Shown here: piece by piece, positions 44,516 through 51,792 of the stretch
How positions within the stretch are numbered: position 1 is the stretch's first letter
Layout of the letters: each line of letters begins with the position of its first letter
NCBI GenBank assembly: GCA_020632475.1
Contig: JACKFM010000001.1
Span: 434,001-498,000 of the forward strand
Direction: 5' to 3'
DNA from: Candidatus Omnitrophota bacterium
GTDB taxonomy: Bacteria; Omnitrophota; Omnitrophia; Omnitrophales; Aquincolibacteriaceae
DNA: 64,000 bases
Translations under genes and position numbers: made by a program
The notes under the pieces: generated by a model
Told to the model about the DNA's origin: nothing
Database searches by the model: none
Seen by the model: the letters and a program-made list of their open reading frames with translations, nothing else

Positions 44516-45478
44516 ATGAAATATGCAATCGGCATTGATGTCGGCGGAACGAAGATATCCATTGTGATCGGTACTGAAAAAGGCCGTATCCTTGGCCGGC
44601 GTCTCATTCCCACCCAGATTAAATCCAATACCCAAAAATGTCTCAAAGAGTTGGAAGAAAATATCATACAGCTTTTACGTGAGACCTCACTAACGTCCCG
44701 GCAGATCCTGGGGATCGGACTTTGTTTACCGGGCGCGGTGGATAGCCGTAAAGGGATTGCACCCATCTCGCCGCATTTAAAAGGATGGGAAGGTCTGCGT
44801 CTCCGTCAACGGTTGTTTGGCAGGTTTAAAAAACCAGTTTACATGACCAATGATGCGAATGCTGCCGCTGTGGCTGAAAAAATATTCGGGCAAGCCCAAA
44901 AGGCCGAAAATTTTATTTATATCACCATTAGTACTGGAGTCGGAGGCGGCATTTATGCCAATGGCAAACTGCTTGAGGGGGTTAGTTTCGTCGCCGGTGA
45001 GGTTGGTCATATGACGATTGAATCTCAAGGAGAGCCCTGGGCTCTGGGGGAAATCGGTTGTCTTGAAGCCTATGCCTCGGGAACGGCAATTGCACGCTAC
45101 GTCAATCGCGAATTGGAACAAGGCCGGGGGACGACGTTTCTTAAAAGACTGAGTAAAAACGGTCCGTTGACTACCAAGGAAATCGGTATTGCCGCCAAGA
45201 AGAAAGATAAATTGGCGCTTGCCGCCTTTCAACGGGCCGGCGAATATTTGGGGATCGGTATCGGTAATTTGCTCAACATTCTCAATCCTGAGATTGTTAT
45301 CCTCGGTGGAGGAGTCCTCAAAACGGCTCCTGCAGTATTTTATCAGAGCTTTAAATTGAGCTGCCGCCATCGCTCATGGCCTGAAGCCTTTCGTGCAGTC
45401 CGCATCACTCGCACCCAGCTGGGCGATAACGTCGGCAATTTAGGTGCTATGGCCCTTGTTTTCAGCCAGCAGAAATAA
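44516..45478 (+). CDS. ROK family sugar kinase (glucokinase-like)
   Basis: The 320-residue protein has the phosphate motif I-G-I-D-V-G-G-T-K (residues 5-13), L-C-L-P-G-A-V-D, N-D-A-N-A-A-A-V-A-E (catalytic Asp), S-T-G-V-G-G-G-I and G-E-V-G-H-M-T-I-E, as in ROK glucokinases. The usual zinc motif CxCGxxGCxE is reduced to W-A-L-G-E-I-G-C-L-E: only the last Cys remains, although the His of G-H-M is kept. Zinc binding is therefore doubtful. No DNA-binding domain is present, so it is a kinase rather than a repressor. The substrate may be glucose or an N-acyl sugar. Confidence 0.88.
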   Translation: MKYAIGIDVGGTKISIVIGTEKGRILGRRLIPTQIKSNTQKCLKELEENIIQLLRETSLTSRQILGIGLCLPGAVDSRKGIAPISPHLKGWEGLRLRQRLFGRFKKPVYMTNDANAAAVAEKIFGQAQKAENFIYITISTGVGGGIYANGKLLEGVSFVAGEVGHMTIESQGEPWALGEIGCLEAYASGTAIARYVNRELEQGRGTTFLKRLSKNGPLTTKEIGIAAKKKDKLALAAFQRAGEYLGIGIGNLLNILNPEIVILGGGVLKTAPAVFYQSFKLSCRHRSWPEAFRAVRITRTQLGDNVGNLGAMALVFSQQK

Positions 45479-45528
45479 AAAACAGAACTGAGCTTCTATT
45501 TTTCCGAATCATTTTAGAATGCCGTTTT
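45479..45528. other. short spacer without recognised features
   Basis: AT-rich sequence after the ROK gene. It contains TAGAAT (45515-45520), a possible -10 box, but no -35 at the right distance. Confidence 0.3.
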
Positions 45529-45730
45529 GACGTGCATAAACAAAAGTTCAGGCGCTGGCAAAGACACGGTGTCCTTAGAAGTGCTTTGCCGTGCTTGAAC
45601 AAAAGTTCAAGCGATGGAACAGACGCGGTTTCTATAGCCGCGCTGTGACGTGCATGAATAAAGATTCATGCCAATTGGACGTGCGAAGCAAAGCGGAGCC
45701 GCCCCCGAAGGCCAAAGGCCGGAGTGGGGT
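45529..45730. repeat. hairpin array upstream of tRNA-Arg
   Basis: The frame CGTGC-stem-AAAR-stem-GC recurs: ATAAAC/GTTCAG (about 45531), TTGAAC/GTTCAA (about 45591) and ATGAAT/ATTCAT (about 45650). Stems differ but are (nearly) self-complementary. Between them are longer stems GGCAAAG...CTTTGCC and CGCGG-tttctatag-CCGCG. The array ends in a GC-rich GGCC-aaa-GGCC hairpin. It is the same design as the array before tRNA-Phe, but with different constant parts. Confidence 0.75.
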
Positions 45731-45767
45731 AGAGCAAATGGTCAGTGGCAGAAATAATTTTTTAATT

Positions 45768-45844
45768 GCGCTCGTAGCTCAATTGGATAGAGCATCTGCC
45801 TTCGGAGCAGAGGGTTACAGGTTCGACCCCTGTCGAGCGCACCA
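45768..45844 (+). tRNA. tRNA-Arg(TCG)
   Basis: Acceptor GCGCTCG/CGAGCGC, anticodon stem TCTGC/GCAGA with loop CTTCGGA (anticodon TCG), and T-arm ACAGG-TTCGACC-CCTGT. Here A-CCA follows the acceptor, so CCA appears encoded, unlike in the other two tRNAs of the window. Confidence 0.95.
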
Positions 45845-45940
45845 GATTTTTTCAAATTGGGTCCGAGGTTCCAGAACCTCAGTTTTTTGCCTGCCTGCTT
45901 GAGCTTTACGAAATTCGGGATGCGCGCTACCATATGCTTT

Positions 45941-46792
45941 ATGGCGAAGCTCTTCAGAATTAAAAGTACAGTGCTGTTGTTAACCTGCCTTTTTTACTTT
46001 TCAAGTTGTGTGTCCAATCATTCAAATAGCAGTGGTAATGTCGACGAAGGGTTTGTTTCTATCTCTGAAGAGATTCAAATCGGTCAGCAGATTCATCAGC
46101 AGATCACTTCCGAGTTTTATCTCTACACGGAGCCGAAAGCCCGGGAATATATTGAAAGTATCGGGCAGAAGCTAGCGGCAGCAGCAGAACGCCAGGAAAT
46201 CGAATATCATTTTTTTCTGCTCTATAGTAATAAAATTCACGCAACTTCGGCTCCGGGCGGTTTTGTCTATGTCACAACGGGGATGCTCAATTTTTTGGAT
46301 AATGAAGCCCAATTGGCGGCCGTGCTGGCACATGAGATCGGAGAGCTCCAGTACCGCGATCCGAGATTGTCGGAAAAACGCAAAGCCTGGCATGAAATCT
46401 CACGCGCCGGGGCGGGGATCGCACCAGCTTTCGGTCCCTTCGGAATTCTGGCGGCAATTGGTTTTGTAGCTGTTCATGCGGCAACTTCCGCAGTGCCTGA
46501 AGATCCGGCTAAACGGATGGTGAAGGCCGATTCGCTGGCACTCGATTATTTGATCGAAAGCGGTTATGACCCGCAGGCGATGCTGGATCTTATGGGAAAA
46601 TTCCTCCGTGCAGACTCTAAAACCCTGCCTTATTTTTATGATTATTACCAGAACCGTCCGATCAGTCAGGAACGTATGGATAACCTGGAGGAATCCTTTG
46701 CGAAAACACCTCTTGAGGGTAAAAGCCTGACGACCAACTATCATGTCTACCAGGAACAGACTAAGGGGATACGCGAAATTTATAAAACCTAG
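45941..46792 (+). CDS. M48-like lipoprotein with degenerate active site
   Basis: The start at ATG 45941 gives 283 residues with a lipoprotein signal (F-Y-F-S-S-C). The fold follows M48 zinc peptidases of the BepA/YcaL group: A-P-G-G-F-V-Y-V-T-T-G-M-L, L-A-A-V-L-A-H-E-I-G-E and A-D-S-L-A-L-D-Y-L-I-E-S-G-Y-D-P. However, the second zinc His of HExxH is Glu (His131, Glu132, Glu135), and the third-ligand Glu four residues before Asp197 is Met193. It is therefore probably not an active zinc protease but a structural or chaperone-like paralogue. No ribosome site is obvious. The stop lies at the edge of an inverted repeat. Confidence 0.85.
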   Translation: MAKLFRIKSTVLLLTCLFYFSSCVSNHSNSSGNVDEGFVSISEEIQIGQQIHQQITSEFYLYTEPKAREYIESIGQKLAAAAERQEIEYHFFLLYSNKIHATSAPGGFVYVTTGMLNFLDNEAQLAAVLAHEIGELQYRDPRLSEKRKAWHEISRAGAGIAPAFGPFGILAAIGFVAVHAATSAVPEDPAKRMVKADSLALDYLIESGYDPQAMLDLMGKFLRADSKTLPYFYDYYQNRPISQERMDNLEESFAKTPLEGKSLTTNYHVYQEQTKGIREIYKT

Positions 46793-46867
46793 GGCGTGCC
46801 ATTAAATGGGTTTATTTGGATAAAATCGGTCATTTTTGACATGGAGCACTCATTGACGGCACACCCT
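46791..46867. repeat. 77-nt inverted repeat after the M48-like gene
   Basis: AGGGCGTGCC (46791-46800) pairs with GGCACACCCT (46858-46867), with one mismatch. GTCA-ttt-TTGAC lies inside. The M48-like gene's TAG overlaps the first base of the repeat. Confidence 0.65.
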
Positions 46868-46878
46868 AAATCTGACGC

Positions 46879-46906
46879 GTGACAAAAGGTTTATTTTAGC
46901 TATACT
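46879..46906 (+). promoter_or_regulatory. putative promoter of the small periplasmic gene pair
   Basis: GTGACA (46879-46884), a 16-nt spacer and TATACT (46901-46906), 88 nt before ATG 46995. Confidence 0.45.
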
Positions 46907-46994
46907 ACAGCCGCCCTTTTGGAGATGCCGGATTAAAATGAGTACAAATACCGTTTGATTTTATAGCTAACTCAGAAAACATGGAGAACAAAAA

Positions 46995-47312
46995 ATGAAA
47001 ATACGCAAATCGTTGAGTTTTTTGATGCTCCTAGGCGTCATTGGTTTATTTTTTTCACTTCCCATGCGGGCCGAAGACGACGTGCTATATTCCTACGGCC
47101 GTGTTGTGTCGGTCAGCGCAGATCAGATTGTGGTGGCGGAATATGATTATGATGCCGATGCGGAAGTGAATATCACCTATTTGATCGATCCGTCCGTAGA
47201 GTTGACCGGTGTCGAAAAACCGGATGATTTGAAAGCCGATGATGAGATTGAATTTGACTTTGTGAGTATGGCAAAGGGTAGCCGAATTATTTCAATCAGC
47301 CGGGAAGAGTGA
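46995..47312 (+). CDS. small exported protein, paralogue of the next gene
   Basis: The 105-residue protein has a signal peptide ending at M-R-A (basic M-K-I-R-K, hydrophobic core). The mature part of about 78 residues is very acidic and beta-rich: Y-G-R-V-V-S-V-S-A-D-Q-I-V-V, Y-L-I-D-P-S-V-E-L, D-D-E-I-E-F-D-F-V. I recognise no family; it looks like a single small beta-barrel or SH3/OB-like domain. GGAG lies 8 nt upstream. The following gene encodes the same domain without a signal peptide. Confidence 0.78.
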   Translation: MKIRKSLSFLMLLGVIGLFFSLPMRAEDDVLYSYGRVVSVSADQIVVAEYDYDADAEVNITYLIDPSVELTGVEKPDDLKADDEIEFDFVSMAKGSRIISISREE

Positions 47313-47357
47313 TTTTTGAGTCTTGTATTTACTGATATTGGACGGTAGAAAGGAACT

Positions 47358-47651
47358 GTGGAAAAATTTTTTTCTTATGGTGTGATTGCCCGGATAAAAG
47401 CGGATAAGATTTATATCCGCGAATTTGATGACGAGTCAGGTAAAGATGTTGAAAATGCCTATCGCATTCACCCCCGAATTTTGCTTAAGAGTTTTAAGTC
47501 AAACGATGATGTGGAGTTTGATTATATTTGCAAGGATAATGACAAAATCGTAGTCCGTTTGGAAAAAGACCAGGGCCTTCAATTTGATGATGAAACCGAT
47601 GACCAGGAAGGTTCTTCTTATTCAAAGGATGATTATCTGAGCGAATATTAG
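47358..47651 (+). CDS. small acidic protein, paralogue of the preceding gene
   Basis: The 97-residue protein starts with GTG at 47358 (GAAAGGA 5 nt upstream). Y-G-V-I-A-R-I-K-A-D-K-I-Y-I, Y-R-I-H-P-R-I-L-L and N-D-D-V-E-F-D-Y-I-C align with the blocks of the 46995 gene, so the pair arose by tandem duplication. It has no signal peptide and ends in an acidic, Ser/Tyr-rich tail. The function is unknown. The different predicted location of the two copies is the notable point. Confidence 0.75.
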   Translation: MEKFFSYGVIARIKADKIYIREFDDESGKDVENAYRIHPRILLKSFKSNDDVEFDYICKDNDKIVVRLEKDQGLQFDDETDDQEGSSYSKDDYLSEY

Positions 47652-47679
47652 ATTCGAGCTTTAAGTGAACGGGTTGTTT

Positions 47680-47733
47680 AAAACGGTATTGTTTACAGCA
47701 TGATTTGCTGTGGGCGGTGCCGTTTTCTTTTTT
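47680..47733 (+). terminator. terminator after the small paralogue pair
   Basis: AAAACGG (47680-47686) pairs with CCGTTTT (47720-47726), followed by CTTTTTT. An inner stem TACAGCA/TTGCTGT stabilises it. Confidence 0.75.
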
Positions 47734-47765
47734 AGAAAGCACTAACACCTTGTCAAATAAGGACT

Positions 47766-47930
47766 AGAAGTGGTTTCATAAGTGGTGGTTGAAGTCAAAG
47801 AAGCGGAAGAGACGAGGATGGGTAGGCGCGCGAAGCAGACGATACCCCAGTGTATCGTCAATGCAGCGCAACGCCGCCAGCCGAAGTTTATACCGCTTCG
47901 ACACTTAGCAATACTTATGAAACCGCTTCT
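47766..47930 (+). ncRNA. 165-nt nested inverted repeat, possible structured RNA
   Basis: The outer helix AGAAGTGGTTTCATAAGT (47766-47783) pairs with 47913-47930 over 18 positions (one G-T pair). Then GAAGCGG (47800-47806) pairs with CCGCTTC (47893-47899), GGCG (47825) with CGCC (47872), GCA with TGC, and the tip is GACGATAC-cccagt-GTATCGTC (47838-47859). The helices are strictly nested. It ends 46 nt before the kinase/deaminase gene. It could be a regulatory RNA or leader, or a MITE-like repeat; expression is not shown. Confidence 0.5.
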
Positions 47931-47975
47931 AAGCAACTGTTGATTAGACCTTTCAATTCGATTATCATATCGGAC

Positions 47976-48980
47976 ATGATTATTGGTCTTACAGGAAAAA
48001 ATGGTTCCGGCAAAGGGGAAGCCGCGAAGTTTCTCAAAGAGCGGGGGTTTCATTATTATTCTCTTTCAGATGTGCTGCGTGAAGAGGCCCAAAAGGCGAA
48101 TTTGCCGGTCACTCGCGATAACCTCGTAAAGTTGGGCAACGAATTACGTTCTTGCCATGGTCCCAGCGTACTTGCCGAAAAGGTGTTTTCCCGTCTTGAT
48201 CCCGAAAAAAATTATGTCGTGGATTCTGTCCGTCATCCCAGTGAGGTGGAGGTTTTTCGGCGCCGAAATGATTTTTTTCTGGCCGCGATTGATGCTTCAC
48301 AGGAAATCCGGTTTGAAAGAATAAAAAAGCGCGAACGGGAAAAAGACCCCAAAACCCTGGAAGAGTTTAAGGCGCTTGAGCAGCGAGAAGCTTCAAGCAC
48401 AAACAGTACTGATCAACAGCTTGACCTTGCCATCCAGCGTGCCGATGTGGTGCTTAAAAATGAATCGGTACTTGACGAACTTCACGAACAGGTCAAACGC
48501 ATCCTGATTGAGTTTTCAAAAAAAAAAAGCAGGCCTGACTGGGACGATTATTTTCTCGGAATAGCCAAGGTCGTGGCGCTGCGTTCAAACTGCATTAAGC
48601 GCAAAGTTGCCGCGGTGATCGTTAAGGATAAACGGATTATTGCAACCGGTTATAACGGAACTCCGCGAGGGGTGAAAAATTGCAATGAAGGCGGTTGTCC
48701 CCGTTGTAATAGTTTCGGACTTTCGGGAACAGGGCTGGATGAATGCCTTTGTTCCCATGCCGAGGAAAATGCCATTGTTCAGTCGGCTTACCATGGCGTG
48801 AATATCAAAGATACGGTTCTTTATACCACCTTTTCTCCCTGTTTGACCTGCACCAAGATGATCATCAATGCCGGAATTCGCGAGGTTGTTTTTAATGTCG
48901 AATATCCGTTAAGTGATGTCTCCGTCAAATTGCTTCAAGAGGCGGGGATTAAGCTGCGTAAGCATGAAGTTTCTGCCTGA
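47976..48980 (+). CDS. P-loop kinase-like / dCMP deaminase fusion protein
   Basis: The start at ATG 47976 gives 334 residues. The N-terminal part is a nucleotide or dephospho-CoA kinase-like P-loop domain (I-G-L-T-G-K-N-G-S-G-K-G-E, D-S-V-R-H-P-S-E-V). The C-terminal part is a cytidine/deoxycytidylate deaminase with H-A-E-E-N (His261, catalytic Glu263) and P-C-L-T-C (Cys289, Cys292), plus extra Cys in N-C-N-E-G-G-C-P-R-C, as in dCMP deaminases. The product dUMP feeds thymidylate synthesis. The same domain order occurs in yeast Dcd1 and in the phage-defence protein AvcD/DcdV, which is longer. A frame extending upstream to 47850 reads through the inverted repeat and is rejected. Confidence 0.9.
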   Translation: MIIGLTGKNGSGKGEAAKFLKERGFHYYSLSDVLREEAQKANLPVTRDNLVKLGNELRSCHGPSVLAEKVFSRLDPEKNYVVDSVRHPSEVEVFRRRNDFFLAAIDASQEIRFERIKKREREKDPKTLEEFKALEQREASSTNSTDQQLDLAIQRADVVLKNESVLDELHEQVKRILIEFSKKKSRPDWDDYFLGIAKVVALRSNCIKRKVAAVIVKDKRIIATGYNGTPRGVKNCNEGGCPRCNSFGLSGTGLDECLCSHAEENAIVQSAYHGVNIKDTVLYTTFSPCLTCTKMIINAGIREVVFNVEYPLSDVSVKLLQEAGIKLRKHEVSA

Positions 48981-49010
48981 AGATTAGGCCGTTAGAGGAA
49001 ATTCAATCAA

Positions 49011-50192
49011 ATGTCAAATCCGCCGCAAATTATCAGAAAAAGTTTTGGCCTCAAAGATGAGGTGAAACCCGAACTTCAGAAAAACTTTCATAGCTCTTTA
49101 ATCGAGAAGATTAAAAATCAGGGCTTTCGTCATGAATCAGGCCGCTTAGTTATCCGTCTGGCTGAGGAGTTCGGTTTTTGTTATGGTGTAGACCGCGCGA
49201 TCGACTATGCCTATGAAACCAAAGCCAAGTTTCCTGAGAAGCGAATTTTTCTGACCAACGAGATTATTCATAATCAAAGAGTCAATGCGAAACTTTTGGA
49301 GATGGGGATTCAGTTTTTATCCGGTCCCTACGCCTGCGGCGTGACGATTGATGATGTGACTAAAGAAGACGTGGTCTTGGCGCCTGCCTTCGGTACGACG
49401 CTTGAAGAACTGGACATCTTGCAGAAAAAAGGTTGTGTGATTGTTGATACGACCTGTGGGTCGGTGATGAGTGTCTGGAAGCGTGTTGAGTTTTACGGGC
49501 GGCAGGGTTTTACTTCAGTTATTCATGGTAAATATGACCATGAAGAGACTCGTGCGACAAGTTCGCGGGCTGTTCAATTTCCGGACGGCCGTTATTTGAT
49601 TGTCCGTGATATGACGCAGGCCCGGATTGTTTGCGATTATATCGAAGGGAAAGGCAATAAAGATCATTTTTTAAAAGAGTTTGAAAGAGCCGTGTCTGCA
49701 GGTTTTGACCCGGATGGTGATCTTGGAAAAATAGGCTGCGCCAATCAGACGACGATGCTTTCCAGCGAATCGCTTGAAATCGCTAATATGCTGCAGTCCT
49801 CGATGGCGGCCCGTTACGGAAAAGAGGCCCTTCGTGAACGATTCGGACATTATGATACGATCTGTTCGGCAACCCAGGACCGTCAGGATGCGGTGCTCAA
49901 ATTAGCCGAAGAAAAGGTGGATTTAATGGTGGTTGTCGGAGGATATAATTCCAGTAATACAGGGCATTTGGTTGAAATTTCATCGAAATATTGTCCGGCC
50001 TATCACGTTAAGGACGCTGAATGCATTGCCTCCGGAACACTGATCCGTCACAAAAAAGTCTTCAGTTCTGAAATTCTGGAAACATGTGAATGGCTGCCTG
50101 GAGGAAATCTCACTATTGGGATTACCGCGGGGGCATCAACGCCCAATCGCGTCATTGAGGAAGTGATTGAGCGGATTATTGAAGTCTCATGA
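49011..50192 (+). CDS. ispH: 4-hydroxy-3-methylbut-2-enyl diphosphate reductase IspH
   Basis: This is the last step of the MEP isoprenoid pathway, a 4Fe-4S enzyme. The 393-residue form is the long cyanobacterial/plastid type: A-E-E-F-G-F-C-Y-G-V-D-R-A (first cluster Cys), L-T-N-E-I-I-H-N, V-D-T-T-C-G-S-V-M (second Cys), H-G-K-Y-D-H-E-E-T and, near the end, G-I-T-A-G-A-S-T-P-N. An N-terminal extension of about 45 residues precedes the core. Next come grx and the SDR gene, all on the plus strand. Confidence 0.95.
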   Translation: MSNPPQIIRKSFGLKDEVKPELQKNFHSSLIEKIKNQGFRHESGRLVIRLAEEFGFCYGVDRAIDYAYETKAKFPEKRIFLTNEIIHNQRVNAKLLEMGIQFLSGPYACGVTIDDVTKEDVVLAPAFGTTLEELDILQKKGCVIVDTTCGSVMSVWKRVEFYGRQGFTSVIHGKYDHEETRATSSRAVQFPDGRYLIVRDMTQARIVCDYIEGKGNKDHFLKEFERAVSAGFDPDGDLGKIGCANQTTMLSSESLEIANMLQSSMAARYGKEALRERFGHYDTICSATQDRQDAVLKLAEEKVDLMVVVGGYNSSNTGHLVEISSKYCPAYHVKDAECIASGTLIRHKKVFSSEILETCEWLPGGNLTIGITAGASTPNRVIEEVIERIIEVS

Positions 50193-50241
50193 CCGTTTTT
50201 GTAACTATCAATGAACAAATTTAATCTGTGATGATCTGTGT

Positions 50242-50496
50242 ATGGCCAAAGTTAAAATTTATACAACACAGTATTGCCCCTTTTGCAGCAGAGTCAAAAG
50301 TCTGTTTAAATCCAAAGGGATTGAAGTGGAAGAAATTGATGTGACTTATGATCCCGAGATGCGGCAGAAACTATCCGACCAGACAGGGTGGATGACTGTC
50401 CCGATGGTTTTTATCGGTGACCAGTTTATCGGCGGTTATGATGATGCCCGCAGCCTTGACGAACAGGGTAAGCTGGACCCGTTAATTTCCGGATAA
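50242..50496 (+). CDS. glutaredoxin
   Basis: This 84-residue class I glutaredoxin has the dithiol site Y-C-P-F-C (Cys12, Cys15), the T-V-P-M-V-F cis-Pro loop and G-G-Y-D-D near the C-terminus, the glutathione-binding face. It follows ispH by 49 nt; a redox role for the iron-sulfur enzyme is possible but not shown. Family length is normal. Confidence 0.93.
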   Translation: MAKVKIYTTQYCPFCSRVKSLFKSKGIEVEEIDVTYDPEMRQKLSDQTGWMTVPMVFIGDQFIGGYDDARSLDEQGKLDPLISG

Positions 50497-50547
50497 GGCT
50501 TTCCCGGAGTTCAAATCCCTGTTTAACCCTACCGGGGAGTATCGCTT

Positions 50548-51318
50548 ATGCAACTAGAAGGTAAGACCGCTTTGATTACCGGTGCTGCCAAAAGAATCGG
50601 ACGGCAAATCGCATTGGACCTGGCTTCGGCAGGAATGAACATCATTGTTCATTATCACCGGTCACAGAAAGAGGCCCATACGCTCAAAGAAGAAATCGAA
50701 GCCTGCGGGGTGGAAGCTTATTTAATCCGGGCGGATTTGAACGTGATGCCGACCTCTAAGGTGGGCCGTTTTGTCCGGGAGCTTTTTAAAAAGATAGATG
50801 CCTCGGGATATCATGCGGATGTATTGGTCAATAACGCTTCGATTTATGAACCGGCATCCCTGTCTGAAACCGATGACAGGGCATGGGACCGGGTGATGAC
50901 GCTGAATCTGAAGGTTCCCTTTTTTTTGGCGCGTGAAGCCTCCATCCGGATGTTGAAACGGCACCGTGATAAAAAGAAACCGGCCGGTAAAATTATTAAT
51001 CTGACCGACTGGCAGGCCTTCAGGCAGCAGCCCCGGTATCTTGCTTACGTCATTTCCAAAGCAGCACTTATTTCGGCCACGGAAGGATTGGCTAAGGCCC
51101 TGGCCCCAGCCATTCAGGTTAACAGTATTGCTCCCGGACCGATTCTGCCGCCTCCGGGTAAAACGGCGGGGCAGGCGCAGGAGGCTGTCCGGAAAACGGT
51201 ATTAAAACGTTTCGGTAGCCCGCGTGACATTTCAAATGCCGTAACCTTTTTAATTGAAAATGATTTTATTACGGGGGCAACGCTGCCTATTGAAGGCGGA
51301 GCGTTAATTTCCGGATAG
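50548..51318 (+). CDS. short-chain dehydrogenase, pteridine-reductase-like
   Basis: The 256-residue NAD(P)-binding SDR has T-G-A-A-K-R-I-G at residues 11-18 (the TGxxxRxG form found in pteridine reductases PTR1/FolM, where ordinary SDRs have TGxxxGxG), N-N-A-S, and an active site Y-V-I-S-K (Tyr, Lys). The N-A-S-I-Y-E-P and G-P-I-L-P-P segments also fit FolM-like enzymes. With the 6-pyruvoyl-tetrahydropterin synthase-family gene 16 nt downstream, a role in reduced pterin synthesis is likely. GGGGAG lies 10 nt upstream. Confidence 0.85.
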   Translation: MQLEGKTALITGAAKRIGRQIALDLASAGMNIIVHYHRSQKEAHTLKEEIEACGVEAYLIRADLNVMPTSKVGRFVRELFKKIDASGYHADVLVNNASIYEPASLSETDDRAWDRVMTLNLKVPFFLAREASIRMLKRHRDKKKPAGKIINLTDWQAFRQQPRYLAYVISKAALISATEGLAKALAPAIQVNSIAPGPILPPPGKTAGQAQEAVRKTVLKRFGSPRDISNAVTFLIENDFITGATLPIEGGALISG

Positions 51319-51334
51319 ATTTTGAGGTCATCCT

Positions 51335-51739
51335 ATGTATACAGTCATTCGCGAAATTCATTTTAGTTATGCGCACCGCCTGATGTTTCATCCGGGTAAA
51401 TGTGCCCATCTGCATGGGCATAACGGAGTGGTTCATATCGAGATTAGCAGTCCGGATCTGGATGATCAGGCCATGGTGGTGGATTTTGATCAAATCCGCA
51501 GGACAATCGGAGAGTGGCTGGATGAACATCTTGATCATAGGACAATTCTCTGGGAAAAAGACGTGCTGGCGGGTGTTTTAAAAAACGCCGGGGAACCCGT
51601 CGTATTGATGCGCGAACACCCCACGGCTGAAGCCCTTGCACGTTGGATCTACGAAGAAGCTCAAAAATTGGGGCTTGCGGTCAGTTCCGTGAAAATTTGG
51701 GAGACCCCCAATTCCTGTGCAGGATACAGCAGCCGTTAA
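51335..51739 (+). CDS. queD: 6-pyruvoyltetrahydropterin synthase / QueD family protein
   Basis: The 134-residue protein has the zinc ligands H-R-L in S-Y-A-H-R-L and C-A-H-L-H-G-H (the CxxxHGH motif of QueD and PTPS-I), D-F-D-Q-I-R-R, L-D-E-H-L-D-H and W-E-T-P-N-S near the end. In queuosine synthesis QueD makes 6-carboxy-tetrahydropterin; in pterin pathways relatives make pyruvoyl-tetrahydropterin. The neighbouring pteridine-reductase-like SDR favours a pterin role, but the CxxxHGH motif fits both. Confidence 0.88.
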   Translation: MYTVIREIHFSYAHRLMFHPGKCAHLHGHNGVVHIEISSPDLDDQAMVVDFDQIRRTIGEWLDEHLDHRTILWEKDVLAGVLKNAGEPVVLMREHPTAEALARWIYEEAQKLGLAVSSVKIWETPNSCAGYSSR

Positions 51740-51792
51740 ACCCGTAAACCAGACCGGCTGCGTTTTTTGCATCCGGATGAACCACAGTCGGT

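Noticed and set aside
47850..47975. N-terminal extension of the kinase/deaminase protein
   Set aside because: It would translate the right arm of the inverted repeat. The P-loop domain begins naturally at M-I-I-G-L-T-G after ATG 47976.
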